The notes: a model not told the origin generated them from the letters alone. 9,814 nucleotides of DNA from Acidobacteriota bacterium (GCA_003509065.1 DODG01000029.1:1-9814), one strand, 5' to 3'; shown: positions 1 through 7,087, counted from the first letter of the stretch. Program-made: numbers and translations.

Positions 1-381
1 CCTTGGCACGGTGTACAGTGGCTTGAAAATAATGGCAGTCTTGCTTTTGAGTACCATCGCATTGGAGATTTTCCAGGCGCCTATGCAGCTCAGGCAGTCG
101 ACGGTGATCGTGATGGCGACCTGGATGTCTTCTTAGTCAGTACGTTCAATGCCTGGGACGATCCTACGGCACAATCATTGAGTTGGTTCCGCAACGATGG
201 CAACATGGAGTTCACATTGCACGATCTTGCCTCGTCGCCTACCCATCTGTTAACACTCACTAGTGGAGACATCAACGACGACGGTTGGACTGACCTCGTG
301 ACAGGTAGCATGCACGTCTATCCGCCATACGATCGGATGGGACGCGTCACACTGTGGACAAATACTTGGTCGGGGCGCTAG
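1..381 (+). CDS. FG-GAP/VCBS repeat protein, C-terminal fragment
   Basis: This is the last 126 codons of a protein whose start lies outside the window; it ends at TAG 379-381. It reads as beta-propeller blades of the FG-GAP/VCBS type. Two Asp-rich calcium-binding-like loops are visible, DGDRDGDLD (fragment residues 34-42) and DINDDGWTD (90-98). Each is followed by a hydrophobic strand, and each blade opens with a W-x-x-N signature (WLENNG, WFRNDG, and a terminal LWTN). Proteins of this family are usually exported and act in surface binding or protein-protein contacts; the specific ligand cannot be read from the fragment. The membrane-anchored TPR gene starts 18 bases downstream in the same direction, so the two are probably co-transcribed. 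The family call is secure, the role is not. Confidence 0.85.
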   Translation, partial: PWHGVQWLENNGSLAFEYHRIGDFPGAYAAQAVDGDRDGDLDVFLVSTFNAWDDPTAQSLSWFRNDGNMEFTLHDLASSPTHLLTLTSGDINDDGWTDLVTGSMHVYPPYDRMGRVTLWTNTWSGR

Positions 382-399
382 ACCGTCAAGCGGCCTACG

Positions 400-1800
400 A
401 TGAGTAGATATAAGGAACGCCGAAATGATCGGCGAAGCAAAACTCGTGCAACGCCTGCCAAAAAGCCGTGGCCGCTGCCACGACACACCGTAACGATTCT
501 AGGCTTTCTGGCACTGGTCACTCTGACCATTTGGGGTACATCGCACGTAATTGCGCGGTGGTCCGTCCCCGTCGGACTCACAAAGCTCATGACGGAAGCG
601 CCTGATCCAGTAACCATGAGTCCAGCTTTAGCACTAGCAGTGACACAAGCACAGGAACTTTTGCGCCAGGAGATTCAGTCGAGCGAGGGAGATGCGAAAG
701 TTGGGCAAGCAATTGGTCGCCTAGCACAACTCTATCAAGCGAACGACTACAACGATTTTGCTGCCCCTGCTTACGAACTAGCGATCCAACTCGACGGGAT
801 TGAACCGCGATGGCCATACCTCTTAGCGAGCCTGAGACAGGAGAGAGGAGAGAGTCAATCCGTTACTGGGCTTCTAACGACAACGGTTGCCCTAGCTCCT
901 GATTACACCCCGGCCTGGCTAAAATTGGCCGACAATCAATTCAAGCAAGGTGATAGAAGTGCTTCACGCACGAGCTACGAACAACTGTTAACTCTCGCAC
1001 CGAATGATTCGTATGGACATCTCGGTCTCGCACGCCTCGCTCTCGCTGAAAATAACTGGGAGCGTGCGCAGTGGCATCTCGAACAGAGTGTGTCACATGG
1101 CGGCTTCGACGCAGCCTATCGATTACTAGCATCAGTCCACGAGCATTTTAACCAGCCTCAAGCGATGGAAGCCGCATTAGCAGGAGCTGATACGGCTAGT
1201 CGATTCGCGTCAGCACCTGATCAGTGGGTTGATGAGTTATTATTACAGTCCTTCGATGTCGACTGGCTACTGATGAATGTCTCAAGATTCGCTTATGTCG
1301 GTAGCGGAGAGATGGCACGCACGATATTTACCAGAGCTCAACAACTCGATCCGGACAATCCTGAAGTTTACATAGTCCTAGGTGAAAGTTCAGAAAGCCC
1401 TGCAGATATCCAGCGAGCATTTCGGACGGCGATTTCATTGGAACCAGAGCATGCACGAGCACATGCGTTACTAGGTGAAGCGGTGCTCCGGTATGGTAAT
1501 CCCGCGGAGGCTGAACCAATACTGCGAAAGGCACTCGATCTCGGTGCCGATCCAGCCACTACGTACAAGAATCTTGGTCTGGCAGTGGCGCGTGCTGGCC
1601 GATTCGACGAAGCCATTGTTCACCTGAAACGCGCCGTTACTCTCTCACCTGAAATTGTTGCCTTCCACTACAGCCTAGCCACGATCTTACGAGCGGCTGG
1701 CTTGACCGACGAAGCAATCCTTGAGTACCGCCACGTACTTGAGCGACAACCAAGCCACGGGCAAGCTGCCAAGGATCTACAGGACCTAACTGGTCAGTGA
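400..1800 (+). CDS. Membrane-anchored tetratricopeptide repeat protein
   Basis: A 466-residue TPR protein. The first 28 residues are very basic (many Arg and Lys) and are followed by one hydrophobic helix at about 31-50. This predicts an N-in signal anchor with the remainder in the periplasm. TPR-like helices run from about residue 104 to 455. The clearest are at about 170-202 (ending LTLAPND), 305-320 (AQQLDPDNPE), 337-352 (AISLEPEHA), 353-385 and 387-419 (AVTLSPE), and 421-453. Residues 104-178 align without gaps to residues 73-147 of the convergent TPR-cytochrome protein, indicating common origin. ATG 400 is the first start after the upstream stop and has no clear Shine-Dalgarno sequence. 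The likely role is a scaffold for partner proteins, possibly the upstream FG-GAP protein; this is inferred from context only. Confidence 0.85.
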   Translation: MSRYKERRNDRRSKTRATPAKKPWPLPRHTVTILGFLALVTLTIWGTSHVIARWSVPVGLTKLMTEAPDPVTMSPALALAVTQAQELLRQEIQSSEGDAKVGQAIGRLAQLYQANDYNDFAAPAYELAIQLDGIEPRWPYLLASLRQERGESQSVTGLLTTTVALAPDYTPAWLKLADNQFKQGDRSASRTSYEQLLTLAPNDSYGHLGLARLALAENNWERAQWHLEQSVSHGGFDAAYRLLASVHEHFNQPQAMEAALAGADTASRFASAPDQWVDELLLQSFDVDWLLMNVSRFAYVGSGEMARTIFTRAQQLDPDNPEVYIVLGESSESPADIQRAFRTAISLEPEHARAHALLGEAVLRYGNPAEAEPILRKALDLGADPATTYKNLGLAVARAGRFDEAIVHLKRAVTLSPEIVAFHYSLATILRAAGLTDEAILEYRHVLERQPSHGQAAKDLQDLTGQ

Positions 1801-1816
1801 CCAAACTAATATTCGT

Positions 1817-2788
1817 TTAAGGACGGCTGGACAGATATTCAACCACGTTAGCGGCTTCCTTATCGGTCAACCACTCCCACCCGGCTTCCCGTTGCATCCG
1901 CCGAACGGTACTGGCCCACCAATCTCGACTCTCGTGCGTCTCATCAATACGCCAGTCGCTATGGCAACGTGCACACTTCACTTGCAATAGCGCGGGACCA
2001 GCTGAACGATCGCCTCCTTGGAGAATCGCATTGATCGATAGATCGTGAAGTGCTTTCATAAGAGGGCTTTCCAACGCGGAACCATACTCACTCAACGCCT
2101 GATGATGCACATACTGTTCAATCTCCCCGAGCTGCTCATAAGAAACAGCGAGATATTTATGAGCGAGAGACAGCCGAGGATAATCGGCAAGAATGGGCAT
2201 CAACAACGCAATGGCTCCCTCCCAATTGCGCGCCAAAATTTCGAGTCTGCCTTTCCCGAGTGCTGCGAGCGGCTCCCTAGGATCGAGTTCGAGAGCGCGA
2301 GCAAATATTAACGCTGCCTCATCACCCCTTGCCCTTTTCATTTGTAAATCGCCTAATTCAGCCCATAGTTCCGCACTATCGGGTTTAAGGATAATCGCTT
2401 GTCGAAATAACGCTTCGCTCTCAGGGAACCTGAAGGTCGCTTTCTCTAGCACTGCCAAGTAATAAATCCAAGCAAACTCATCAGGCTGCAATTCTTGTGC
2501 GCGGGTGTAACTTCTTCGCGCTTCGTTAGTAAATTGGTATGCGTGATAAAGCATTCCTAGCCGACCAACAGCGTCGGCAGACATCATATTTTTACGAGCC
2601 CATCGATCAGCTACGAGAAACTTCTCAATTGATACCTCGTTCTGATAAACAAATTCTGGCAACATGGGTAGTGACGTCAGCATATTCTGATCAGAGTTCT
2701 CCCACTGCCACGGTTTTTCCTTGTAGAGCCAGACACCAATCCCTATGGAAACAAGAAGCAGGATAAGAAGCATGACTCTGTTGAACAT
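1817..2788 (-). CDS. Membrane-anchored TPR protein with C-terminal haem c site
   Basis: A 323-residue protein. Residues 5-21 form a hydrophobic N-terminal anchor. Residues 73-220 contain TPR helices (AQELQPDE, AIILKPDSAE and ALELDPRE at repeat ends). The C-terminal 55 residues are a minimal cytochrome c-like domain with CARCH (C272, C275, H276). This is followed by a W-x-x-T-V-x-R-M stretch (M298 is a candidate axial ligand) and a closing LTDKEAANVVEYL helix. The helix pattern resembles the small haem domains of sulfite dehydrogenase and quinohaemoprotein-type cytochromes. Covalent haem attachment would place it on the periplasmic face. It converges with the TPR gene at 400-1800, with 16 bases between the stops. 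The start at 2788 has no visible Shine-Dalgarno sequence; the in-frame ATG at 2773 is an alternative giving 318 residues. A redox or electron-transfer role is likely, partner unknown. Confidence 0.85.
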   Translation of the reverse strand: MFNRVMLLILLLVSIGIGVWLYKEKPWQWENSDQNMLTSLPMLPEFVYQNEVSIEKFLVADRWARKNMMSADAVGRLGMLYHAYQFTNEARRSYTRAQELQPDEFAWIYYLAVLEKATFRFPESEALFRQAIILKPDSAELWAELGDLQMKRARGDEAALIFARALELDPREPLAALGKGRLEILARNWEGAIALLMPILADYPRLSLAHKYLAVSYEQLGEIEQYVHHQALSEYGSALESPLMKALHDLSINAILQGGDRSAGPALLQVKCARCHSDWRIDETHESRDWWASTVRRMQREAGWEWLTDKEAANVVEYLSSRP

Positions 2789-2912
2789 GAGAACTTGGCT
2801 CGTTTATACAGAACTCAGTGAACCAAAAACCTTAGATTCGATAAACTACCGATTAGTGCGGGATGAGGACACGCTAGCCAGCTTCCCCATTAATGATTTC
2901 ACGTCAGTTGCC

Positions 2913-4127
2913 TTAGGGAATTTGGTACACACGCAGGTCAAACTCAGGCACCATTGCCAAAATATGGTCAAACACGTCAGCCTGTATATTCTCATAGCTA
3001 ACCCATCTCTGATCGCGACTAAACCCATAAATTTCAATCGGAAGGCCGTGTGGACCAGATGCAAGTTGTCGAACCATTAGAGTCATATCCTGGTGGATCA
3101 TCGGATGATCGCGAAGATAGGCAATTACATAGGCGCGAAACGTTCCAACGTTCGTCAGTCGTCGAGTACTGCCCGGTGGTAACTCATCAGGAGCATGTTC
3201 TTCATGTCGTTTCGACACCTCATCCAACTTACTATTCAGGTATTCAGCCATGTACGGAATTTTCACGAATCGCTTCAACATTTCATCGTCGCAGAAACTG
3301 ATTGAATTCACATCAATATTAATAGCGCGCTTGATTCGTCGACCACCAGATTCAGACATACCACGCCAGTTCTTAAATGATTCACTGATTAGCGCATAAG
3401 TTGGAATCGTTGTGATGGTTTTATCCCAGTTCTGGACTTTAACCGTCGTCAAGGCCACTTCTATAACGTCACCATCAGCGCCATACTTCGGCATCTCAAT
3501 CCAATCACCTCGGGCGACCATCCGATTAGCGGAAAGCTGAATCCCTCCAACGAAGCCGAGAATCGCATCCTTAAACACCAGCATAATCACCGCAGTCATC
3601 GCGCCCAACCCACTAAAGAGTAAAAGTGGTGATTTTCCAAGAATCAACGACAGCACACCGATGCCTGCAATAATGTAAAGTCCGAGCTTCAGGATCTGCG
3701 CGAGACTCTTAATCGGCAGATCTTTGGACAGCTGTGAAGACTGCATAACATCAGCTATCGCATTTAAGGCCGCGTCAATGACCGAGACAACAACCAGCAG
3801 CATGTAAATCAAGCTCGCCTGTCTGACGCTAGTACTCCACCACGGATAGTTCCCTAATACTGGCAAGGAAAAATGATAGACGACCAACGCAGGCGCCAAG
3901 TGCGACATGCGTTGAATCACGCGGTGTTCAATCAAGACATCATCCCAGGTTGTAGCTGTCTTCCCGATTAACGCAGCGGCACCACGCACCACGATGCGCT
4001 TGGCGAGCATATTGGCCAAAATAGCCAAGACTAGCACTAAGACGATTTCCGCATTTAACGTCAGCCAACGCGAAAATCCGTCATCGAAACCCTGTTGGAG
4101 CAGATAATCTCTTAACACATTGAGCAT
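2913..4127 (-). CDS. ybdG: YbdG-type mechanosensitive ion channel (MscS superfamily)
   Basis: A 404-residue inner-membrane channel of the MscS superfamily, close to E. coli YbdG (about 415 residues), which gives a small-conductance activity under hypo-osmotic stress and also senses hyperosmotic stress. Hydrophobic segments lie at about 24-44, 75-92, 104-124, 143-163 and 168-190. The last is the pore-lining helix with the Gly/Ala-rich FSGLGAM stretch and the VFKDAILGFVGGIQLSAN motif. The beta domain that follows has the family-specific strings EMPKYGADG (211-219), LTTVKVQNWD (226-235), TITTIPT (237-243) and SFKNWRGMSESGGRRIKR (250-267). The C-terminal domain retains DMTLMVRQLA and IQADVFDH. 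Full length with no break. It lies upstream of the TPR-cytochrome gene on the same strand, but a 124-base gap makes co-transcription uncertain. The assignment is by recalled E. coli motifs, not by a search. Confidence 0.92.
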   Translation of the reverse strand: MLNVLRDYLLQQGFDDGFSRWLTLNAEIVLVLVLAILANMLAKRIVVRGAAALIGKTATTWDDVLIEHRVIQRMSHLAPALVVYHFSLPVLGNYPWWSTSVRQASLIYMLLVVVSVIDAALNAIADVMQSSQLSKDLPIKSLAQILKLGLYIIAGIGVLSLILGKSPLLLFSGLGAMTAVIMLVFKDAILGFVGGIQLSANRMVARGDWIEMPKYGADGDVIEVALTTVKVQNWDKTITTIPTYALISESFKNWRGMSESGGRRIKRAINIDVNSISFCDDEMLKRFVKIPYMAEYLNSKLDEVSKRHEEHAPDELPPGSTRRLTNVGTFRAYVIAYLRDHPMIHQDMTLMVRQLASGPHGLPIEIYGFSRDQRWVSYENIQADVFDHILAMVPEFDLRVYQIP

Positions 4128-4389
4128 GATAGTAAGGTTTCTAAATCAATGAAAAGATGTACTTTCTACAGTCAGTCGTCTCAACTCAAATTCCTAGTCA
4201 GGTTCAACCGATGTTCGGCTTTCCACCATTGTTGTTGCATTGTATTGTACAGCCCAAATAATCTCCGCACCAAAACACGACTTGAGATGATTATCAAGCC
4301 ATAGAACCAGTAAAAACCTGACGGTGCCACATTACGCTTGGTGATGACGCTTTTTTATACGGCCACAAACTGACGTTCACCAAGCATCC
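4128..4389. other. Intergenic spacer between isomerase-like and YbdG-type genes
   Basis: This 262-base gap separates two minus-strand genes. It should hold the 3' end of the isomerase-like transcript and the promoter of the channel gene. I see a 9-bp inverted repeat at 4336-4385, a short inverted repeat (CTTGA at 4281-4285 and TCAAG at 4294-4298), and a run of six T at 4351-4356. No tRNA, small gene or clear sigma-70 promoter is recognisable. Confidence 0.5.
4336..4385. repeat. 9-bp inverted repeat with 32-base loop, 3' of the isomerase-like gene
   Basis: GCTTGGTGA at 4336-4344 is the exact reverse complement of TCACCAAGC at 4377-4385. The downstream arm begins only five bases after the isomerase-like stop codon (4390-4392) in the direction of that gene. 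The transcript could form a stem here that protects its 3' end. It is not a classic intrinsic terminator, because no U-tract follows the stem on the minus strand and the loop is long. An operator or chance repeat are alternatives. Confidence 0.45.
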
Positions 4390-5754
4390 TCATGACATGT
4401 TGCTCGGCAGTCGAATCCCAAGTAAGGTCTTTGGGCTATCAAACAGAATCGCGTGAGCGATGGTCAGCGCCTCATCACAAGTGTACTGCCCCTGCTCCAC
4501 TCTCGCTGACAGGGTGCGGGCCAAAACTTCTCGGACGATCTGTACTTTCGCATAGGCCCACTCCACCACATAAGCATCCGAAAAAAATCCGACCTGTTTG
4601 TTTGTGGGCAACATATCAAGACGCTCCTCCATCACCTGCCCAATCACTGAGGGGAAGAAATTGTGCCACCAATAACCAGCGAGAGACAAATTCGGTAATT
4701 CACGGCACAGGGAACAGAGCGACTGATTGGCATGACGACTCGCGAGTAAACATTGAAAACGGAGACCTGGATGTCGACTAACCATGGCACCGAGCTGGCC
4801 AATTGTCTGCTGGCTGAGTCGACTGCTGGTCTCAAAGGGTAATGGCTCGGCACCCATGCTAAATTGAAACACCAAAGTGTCACCGAGACGTTCAAGGGCA
4901 GACAAGAAACGCTCATTGACATACGATGCATAAATATTTCGCTCCTCAATGCTGGCGCGATCACGCCGTGAGAGAGCATCTGTCATCTCGGATTCACTGA
5001 TCTCACAGTAATTAATATCGGTTGAGAGATGTGTCGCAGTCGACAGGACTGGTACGCTAGAAATATTGCTGACGTAGTCATCAACTGCCGCATGCACGTC
5101 ATCAAGCGAATTGATTGTGCGTGTTGGTGCAGGTCTAGAACCAGTGCCAATCGGCATCGGACTTTCGGGACGCTTTCCCCAACACCGTTCTAATTCGCAA
5201 AGGGCCGTATCAAACTCCCCTGCTTGACAGCGTGTGAAAAACCCCCACTCTAGTGCGTATTGTAGGAGGTCATCGTCCTGACCTTCTTCCCGCCGAGCAA
5301 ACTCTGTCACGAACTGGCGAATTCCAGTTTGACGCACAACCTCGCGTTGCCAAGCACGGTCATCCGCTCGCTCACGAATAATATCGTCAAGTTTCCGCCA
5401 GTTGTCCACCGTGATCGGAGCTTTCCAAGCGTAGAGATCGCTTAAAATACGTCGAATACACCAAGCAGTGCTCGTATTGCTTGAGGCATCCAAGAACGGA
5501 AGAGCCCGCTCAATCCGAATAATTGTTTCATCTCTGGTCGGCCAATCTGGATACTCTGTTAGACGTCCTGCATCCTCACAACCAGCAGCATACAAGTCAC
5601 TTATGGACATATGATAGAGTAAAATATCATGTAATCCGCGTGCTGAAAGTTTCCCGCCAACGAGATGCGTATGGATGTCAAGAACCGGAAGCGAGGAAAT
5701 CTCATCGAAAAATTCTCTTTGTGACTTCATCGAACTTTGGGAAGTGTTTACCAT
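4390..5754 (-). CDS. Glucuronate/uronate isomerase-like amidohydrolase-fold protein
   Basis: A 454-residue protein of the uronate isomerase branch of the amidohydrolase superfamily (E. coli UxaC, about 470 residues, converts D-glucuronate to D-fructuronate). The first-strand metal motif is DIHTH (H28, H30), followed by LLYHMS (45-50). The C-terminal half has GYWWHNFFPS (360-369), matching the GWWF region of UxaC, and FFSDAYVVEW (390-399), where D393 matches the catalytic Asp of TDSR. It ends with a helix-rich DSPKTLLGI segment, as UxaC ends. Two usual residues appear changed: the His of QYHIGA is Ser299 in FQFSMGA, and the Arg of TDSR is Tyr395. It is therefore a divergent subgroup, and the reaction could differ from uronate isomerisation. 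It is transcribed divergently from the isomerase/epimerase-MFS pair. ATG 5754 lacks a Shine-Dalgarno sequence. Confidence 0.8.
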   Translation of the reverse strand: MVNTSQSSMKSQREFFDEISSLPVLDIHTHLVGGKLSARGLHDILLYHMSISDLYAAGCEDAGRLTEYPDWPTRDETIIRIERALPFLDASSNTSTAWCIRRILSDLYAWKAPITVDNWRKLDDIIRERADDRAWQREVVRQTGIRQFVTEFARREEGQDDDLLQYALEWGFFTRCQAGEFDTALCELERCWGKRPESPMPIGTGSRPAPTRTINSLDDVHAAVDDYVSNISSVPVLSTATHLSTDINYCEISESEMTDALSRRDRASIEERNIYASYVNERFLSALERLGDTLVFQFSMGAEPLPFETSSRLSQQTIGQLGAMVSRHPGLRFQCLLASRHANQSLCSLCRELPNLSLAGYWWHNFFPSVIGQVMEERLDMLPTNKQVGFFSDAYVVEWAYAKVQIVREVLARTLSARVEQGQYTCDEALTIAHAILFDSPKTLLGIRLPSNMS

Positions 5755-5758
5755 AAGA

Positions 5759-5766
5759 TAACGTTA
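5759..5766. promoter_or_regulatory. Candidate operator palindrome TAACGTTA
   Basis: A perfect 8-bp palindrome centred on CpG. The AACGTT core resembles the centre of LacI/PurR-family operators. It lies 5-12 bases upstream of the isomerase-like start, where a bound repressor would block that gene. The arms are short and the match could be chance; no regulator gene is in the window. Confidence 0.3.
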
Positions 5767-5791
5767 CCGTGAGGCGTGCGTCATAGCGTAG

Positions 5792-5802
5792 CATGAATCA
5801 TG
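5792..5802. promoter_or_regulatory. Candidate operator palindrome CATGAATCATG
   Basis: Two 5-bp arms (CATGA and TCATG) flank one central base, midway between the divergent starts. The position suits a shared regulator of both transcripts. Statistical support is weak because of the short length. Confidence 0.28.
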
Positions 5803-5826
5803 AAACTTGCTATTCGGCGGTAATTT

Positions 5827-5831
5827 GGAGG
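5827..5831 (+). promoter_or_regulatory. Ribosome binding site GGAGG fixing the start at 5837
   Basis: GGAGG lies five bases before ATG 5837. It is the best Shine-Dalgarno match in the window. It decides against the in-frame TTG at 5807, which would add ten residues and run through this site. Confidence 0.8.
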
Positions 5832-5836
5832 AATCT

Positions 5837-7087
5837 ATGGGGTTTTCACAGACGAAAACGCATCGACAGGGCCAGCAATCATGGCATCAGATCGGATTGG
5901 TACGTGGTCAATTCGGAGACATTCAAGAAGATGAATTTCTCGATTTTCTGTCGACAGAGAAGTTCGATGGATGGGAAGAAGCTAGCTGGGAACTCCCCCT
6001 TGATCAATGTAGCGACGATACAGGAGCTAAAAAGCTCGCAGAGTCACGGGTCGCAAAGGCAAGCAAGCATAACCTTGAGATTTTCAGCGTGGCCACTCAT
6101 TTACAAGGACAGGCCCTTGGAGATGAACCTAGCGCTAAAACACTTCAGTTTGTCGGTGGCGAAGCAGTGGAGGCCTATGGCAAATGGCGTCAATCGAATG
6201 ACCCGCCACGTCATGACCCGTACTTCGTCCCTGATGAAGTCGGCAAACTTATCCACACTCAAGCCTTGGATGCGTTAATCGGTTGCGCGCGACTTTCGAA
6301 ATACCTTGCAAAAGCACTGGACCGTCACATTCCACTCCCTGGTTTCTGCGGCTCTCCGGCAAATTGCTGGTCACACTGGTTCCTCTTTCCGCCCCTACCG
6401 ACTGAAATTGCCGGACATCAGCTTGCTGATGTGCGCCGCGTCAGTCTCGAGTTGATTGTTGAACGGTTCGCACCGTTTCTAGATGCTTGTCGCGAGTACG
6501 GAACGACCTTTGACTTGGAGTGTCATCCAAGCGAGCGAGCCATGGGCGACCTGGAGTCTGCCCACGACTGGTTGCAGTATCTTTCCGATGCCGGTTACGG
6601 TGACGTGATCGGATTCAATCTCGATTGCTCACATCTAGAATGGCAACATGTCTCAGCTGTTGAATTTATTCGTGAATTCAAGGATTACATCCACTGTGTT
6701 CACATAAAAGGCGTACAGGTGATACCTGAACACTGTCGAGGTGGTTGGCTCGGTGGCCATCAGGATTTTGGTGCGGCAACCAACGGCTGGAATTTCGTTA
6801 CGGCTGGCTCTAGCCGCGATGCAATCAACACTGAGGAAGTTCTGGTGGAACTGAACCGTATTGGATTCGATGGAGCTCTTTCAATCGAATGGGAAGATAA
6901 TGATGTTGATAAACTCGCGGGTGCGAGAGCTGCTCTACATAATTTGCGTAGCGTTGACTTGCAGCCGAGCTATGCCAAACACGACAAGACATTGCGTGCG
7001 GCTGAAACCACAAGCACTGAACAGCAAACGGCTAACGAAAAGGCTAAGTTGAGCCAAGAACGCAGATTGAGAAGGCCAGCCAGATGA
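5837..7087 (+). CDS. Sugar (phosphate) isomerase/epimerase, xylose isomerase-like TIM barrel
   Basis: A 416-residue TIM-barrel protein of the AP endonuclease 2/xylose isomerase-like superfamily, which interconverts keto- and aldo-sugars or epimerises them using a divalent metal. Numbered from ATG 5837, candidate metal ligands follow the family order: E228 in FDLECHPSE, D263 with H266 in FNLDCSH, H289 in CVHIKG, and E351 in LSIEWED. A conserved-looking insert rich in Pro, Cys and Trp (about 167-187, PLPGFCGSPANCWSHW) sits at mid-barrel. About 40 C-terminal residues are polar and charged (Lys, Arg, Glu, Thr) and extend past the barrel. The length exceeds the usual 270-350 for the superfamily. 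It overlaps the MFS gene by 4 bases and faces the isomerase-like gene divergently, so its substrate is probably the imported sugar or a derivative. The exact substrate cannot be read from sequence. Confidence 0.85.
   Translation: MGFSQTKTHRQGQQSWHQIGLVRGQFGDIQEDEFLDFLSTEKFDGWEEASWELPLDQCSDDTGAKKLAESRVAKASKHNLEIFSVATHLQGQALGDEPSAKTLQFVGGEAVEAYGKWRQSNDPPRHDPYFVPDEVGKLIHTQALDALIGCARLSKYLAKALDRHIPLPGFCGSPANCWSHWFLFPPLPTEIAGHQLADVRRVSLELIVERFAPFLDACREYGTTFDLECHPSERAMGDLESAHDWLQYLSDAGYGDVIGFNLDCSHLEWQHVSAVEFIREFKDYIHCVHIKGVQVIPEHCRGGWLGGHQDFGAATNGWNFVTAGSSRDAINTEEVLVELNRIGFDGALSIEWEDNDVDKLAGARAALHNLRSVDLQPSYAKHDKTLRAAETTSTEQQTANEKAKLSQERRLRRPAR
7069..7075 (+). promoter_or_regulatory. Ribosome binding site GAGAAGG for the MFS gene
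   Basis: A purine-rich Shine-Dalgarno-like sequence eight bases before ATG 7084. It lies within the last codons of the upstream gene, so it supports both this start and translational coupling. Confidence 0.55.

Larger units (their letters stand above)
5755..5836. promoter_or_regulatory. Divergent promoter region of the sugar locus
   Basis: This 82-base spacer separates the starts of two divergent genes, so it must hold promoter or leader sequence for both unless the promoters lie inside the genes. No convincing -35/-10 pair stands out by eye. It contains two short palindromes (listed separately) and a strong Shine-Dalgarno sequence for the plus-strand gene. Confidence 0.55.

Noticed and set aside
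1801..1816. Terminator between the convergent TPR genes
   Set aside because: Only 16 bases separate the stops, with no stem-loop; transcription from both sides must run into the opposing gene or end within it.
2745..3080. 111-codon plus-strand open frame across the gap between the TPR-haem and channel genes
   Set aside because: Mostly antisense to two real genes, with no recognisable domain or ribosome binding site.
4345..4356. T-run at 4351-4356 as a plus-strand intrinsic terminator
   Set aside because: No GC-rich hairpin directly precedes it, and no plus-strand gene ends nearby.
4392..4781. 129-codon plus-strand open frame opposite the isomerase-like gene
   Set aside because: Antisense to a conserved coding region that includes the FSDAY and GYWWH motifs; no protein features of its own.
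5807..5836. TTG start adding ten residues to the isomerase/epimerase
   Set aside because: The strong GGAGG at 5827-5831 is spaced correctly for ATG 5837 and would lie within the extended coding sequence.
5793..6278. 161-codon plus-strand open frame overlapping the isomerase/epimerase start
   Set aside because: It overlaps the well-supported TIM-barrel gene in another frame, has no domain-like pattern and has no ribosome binding site; a shadow frame.
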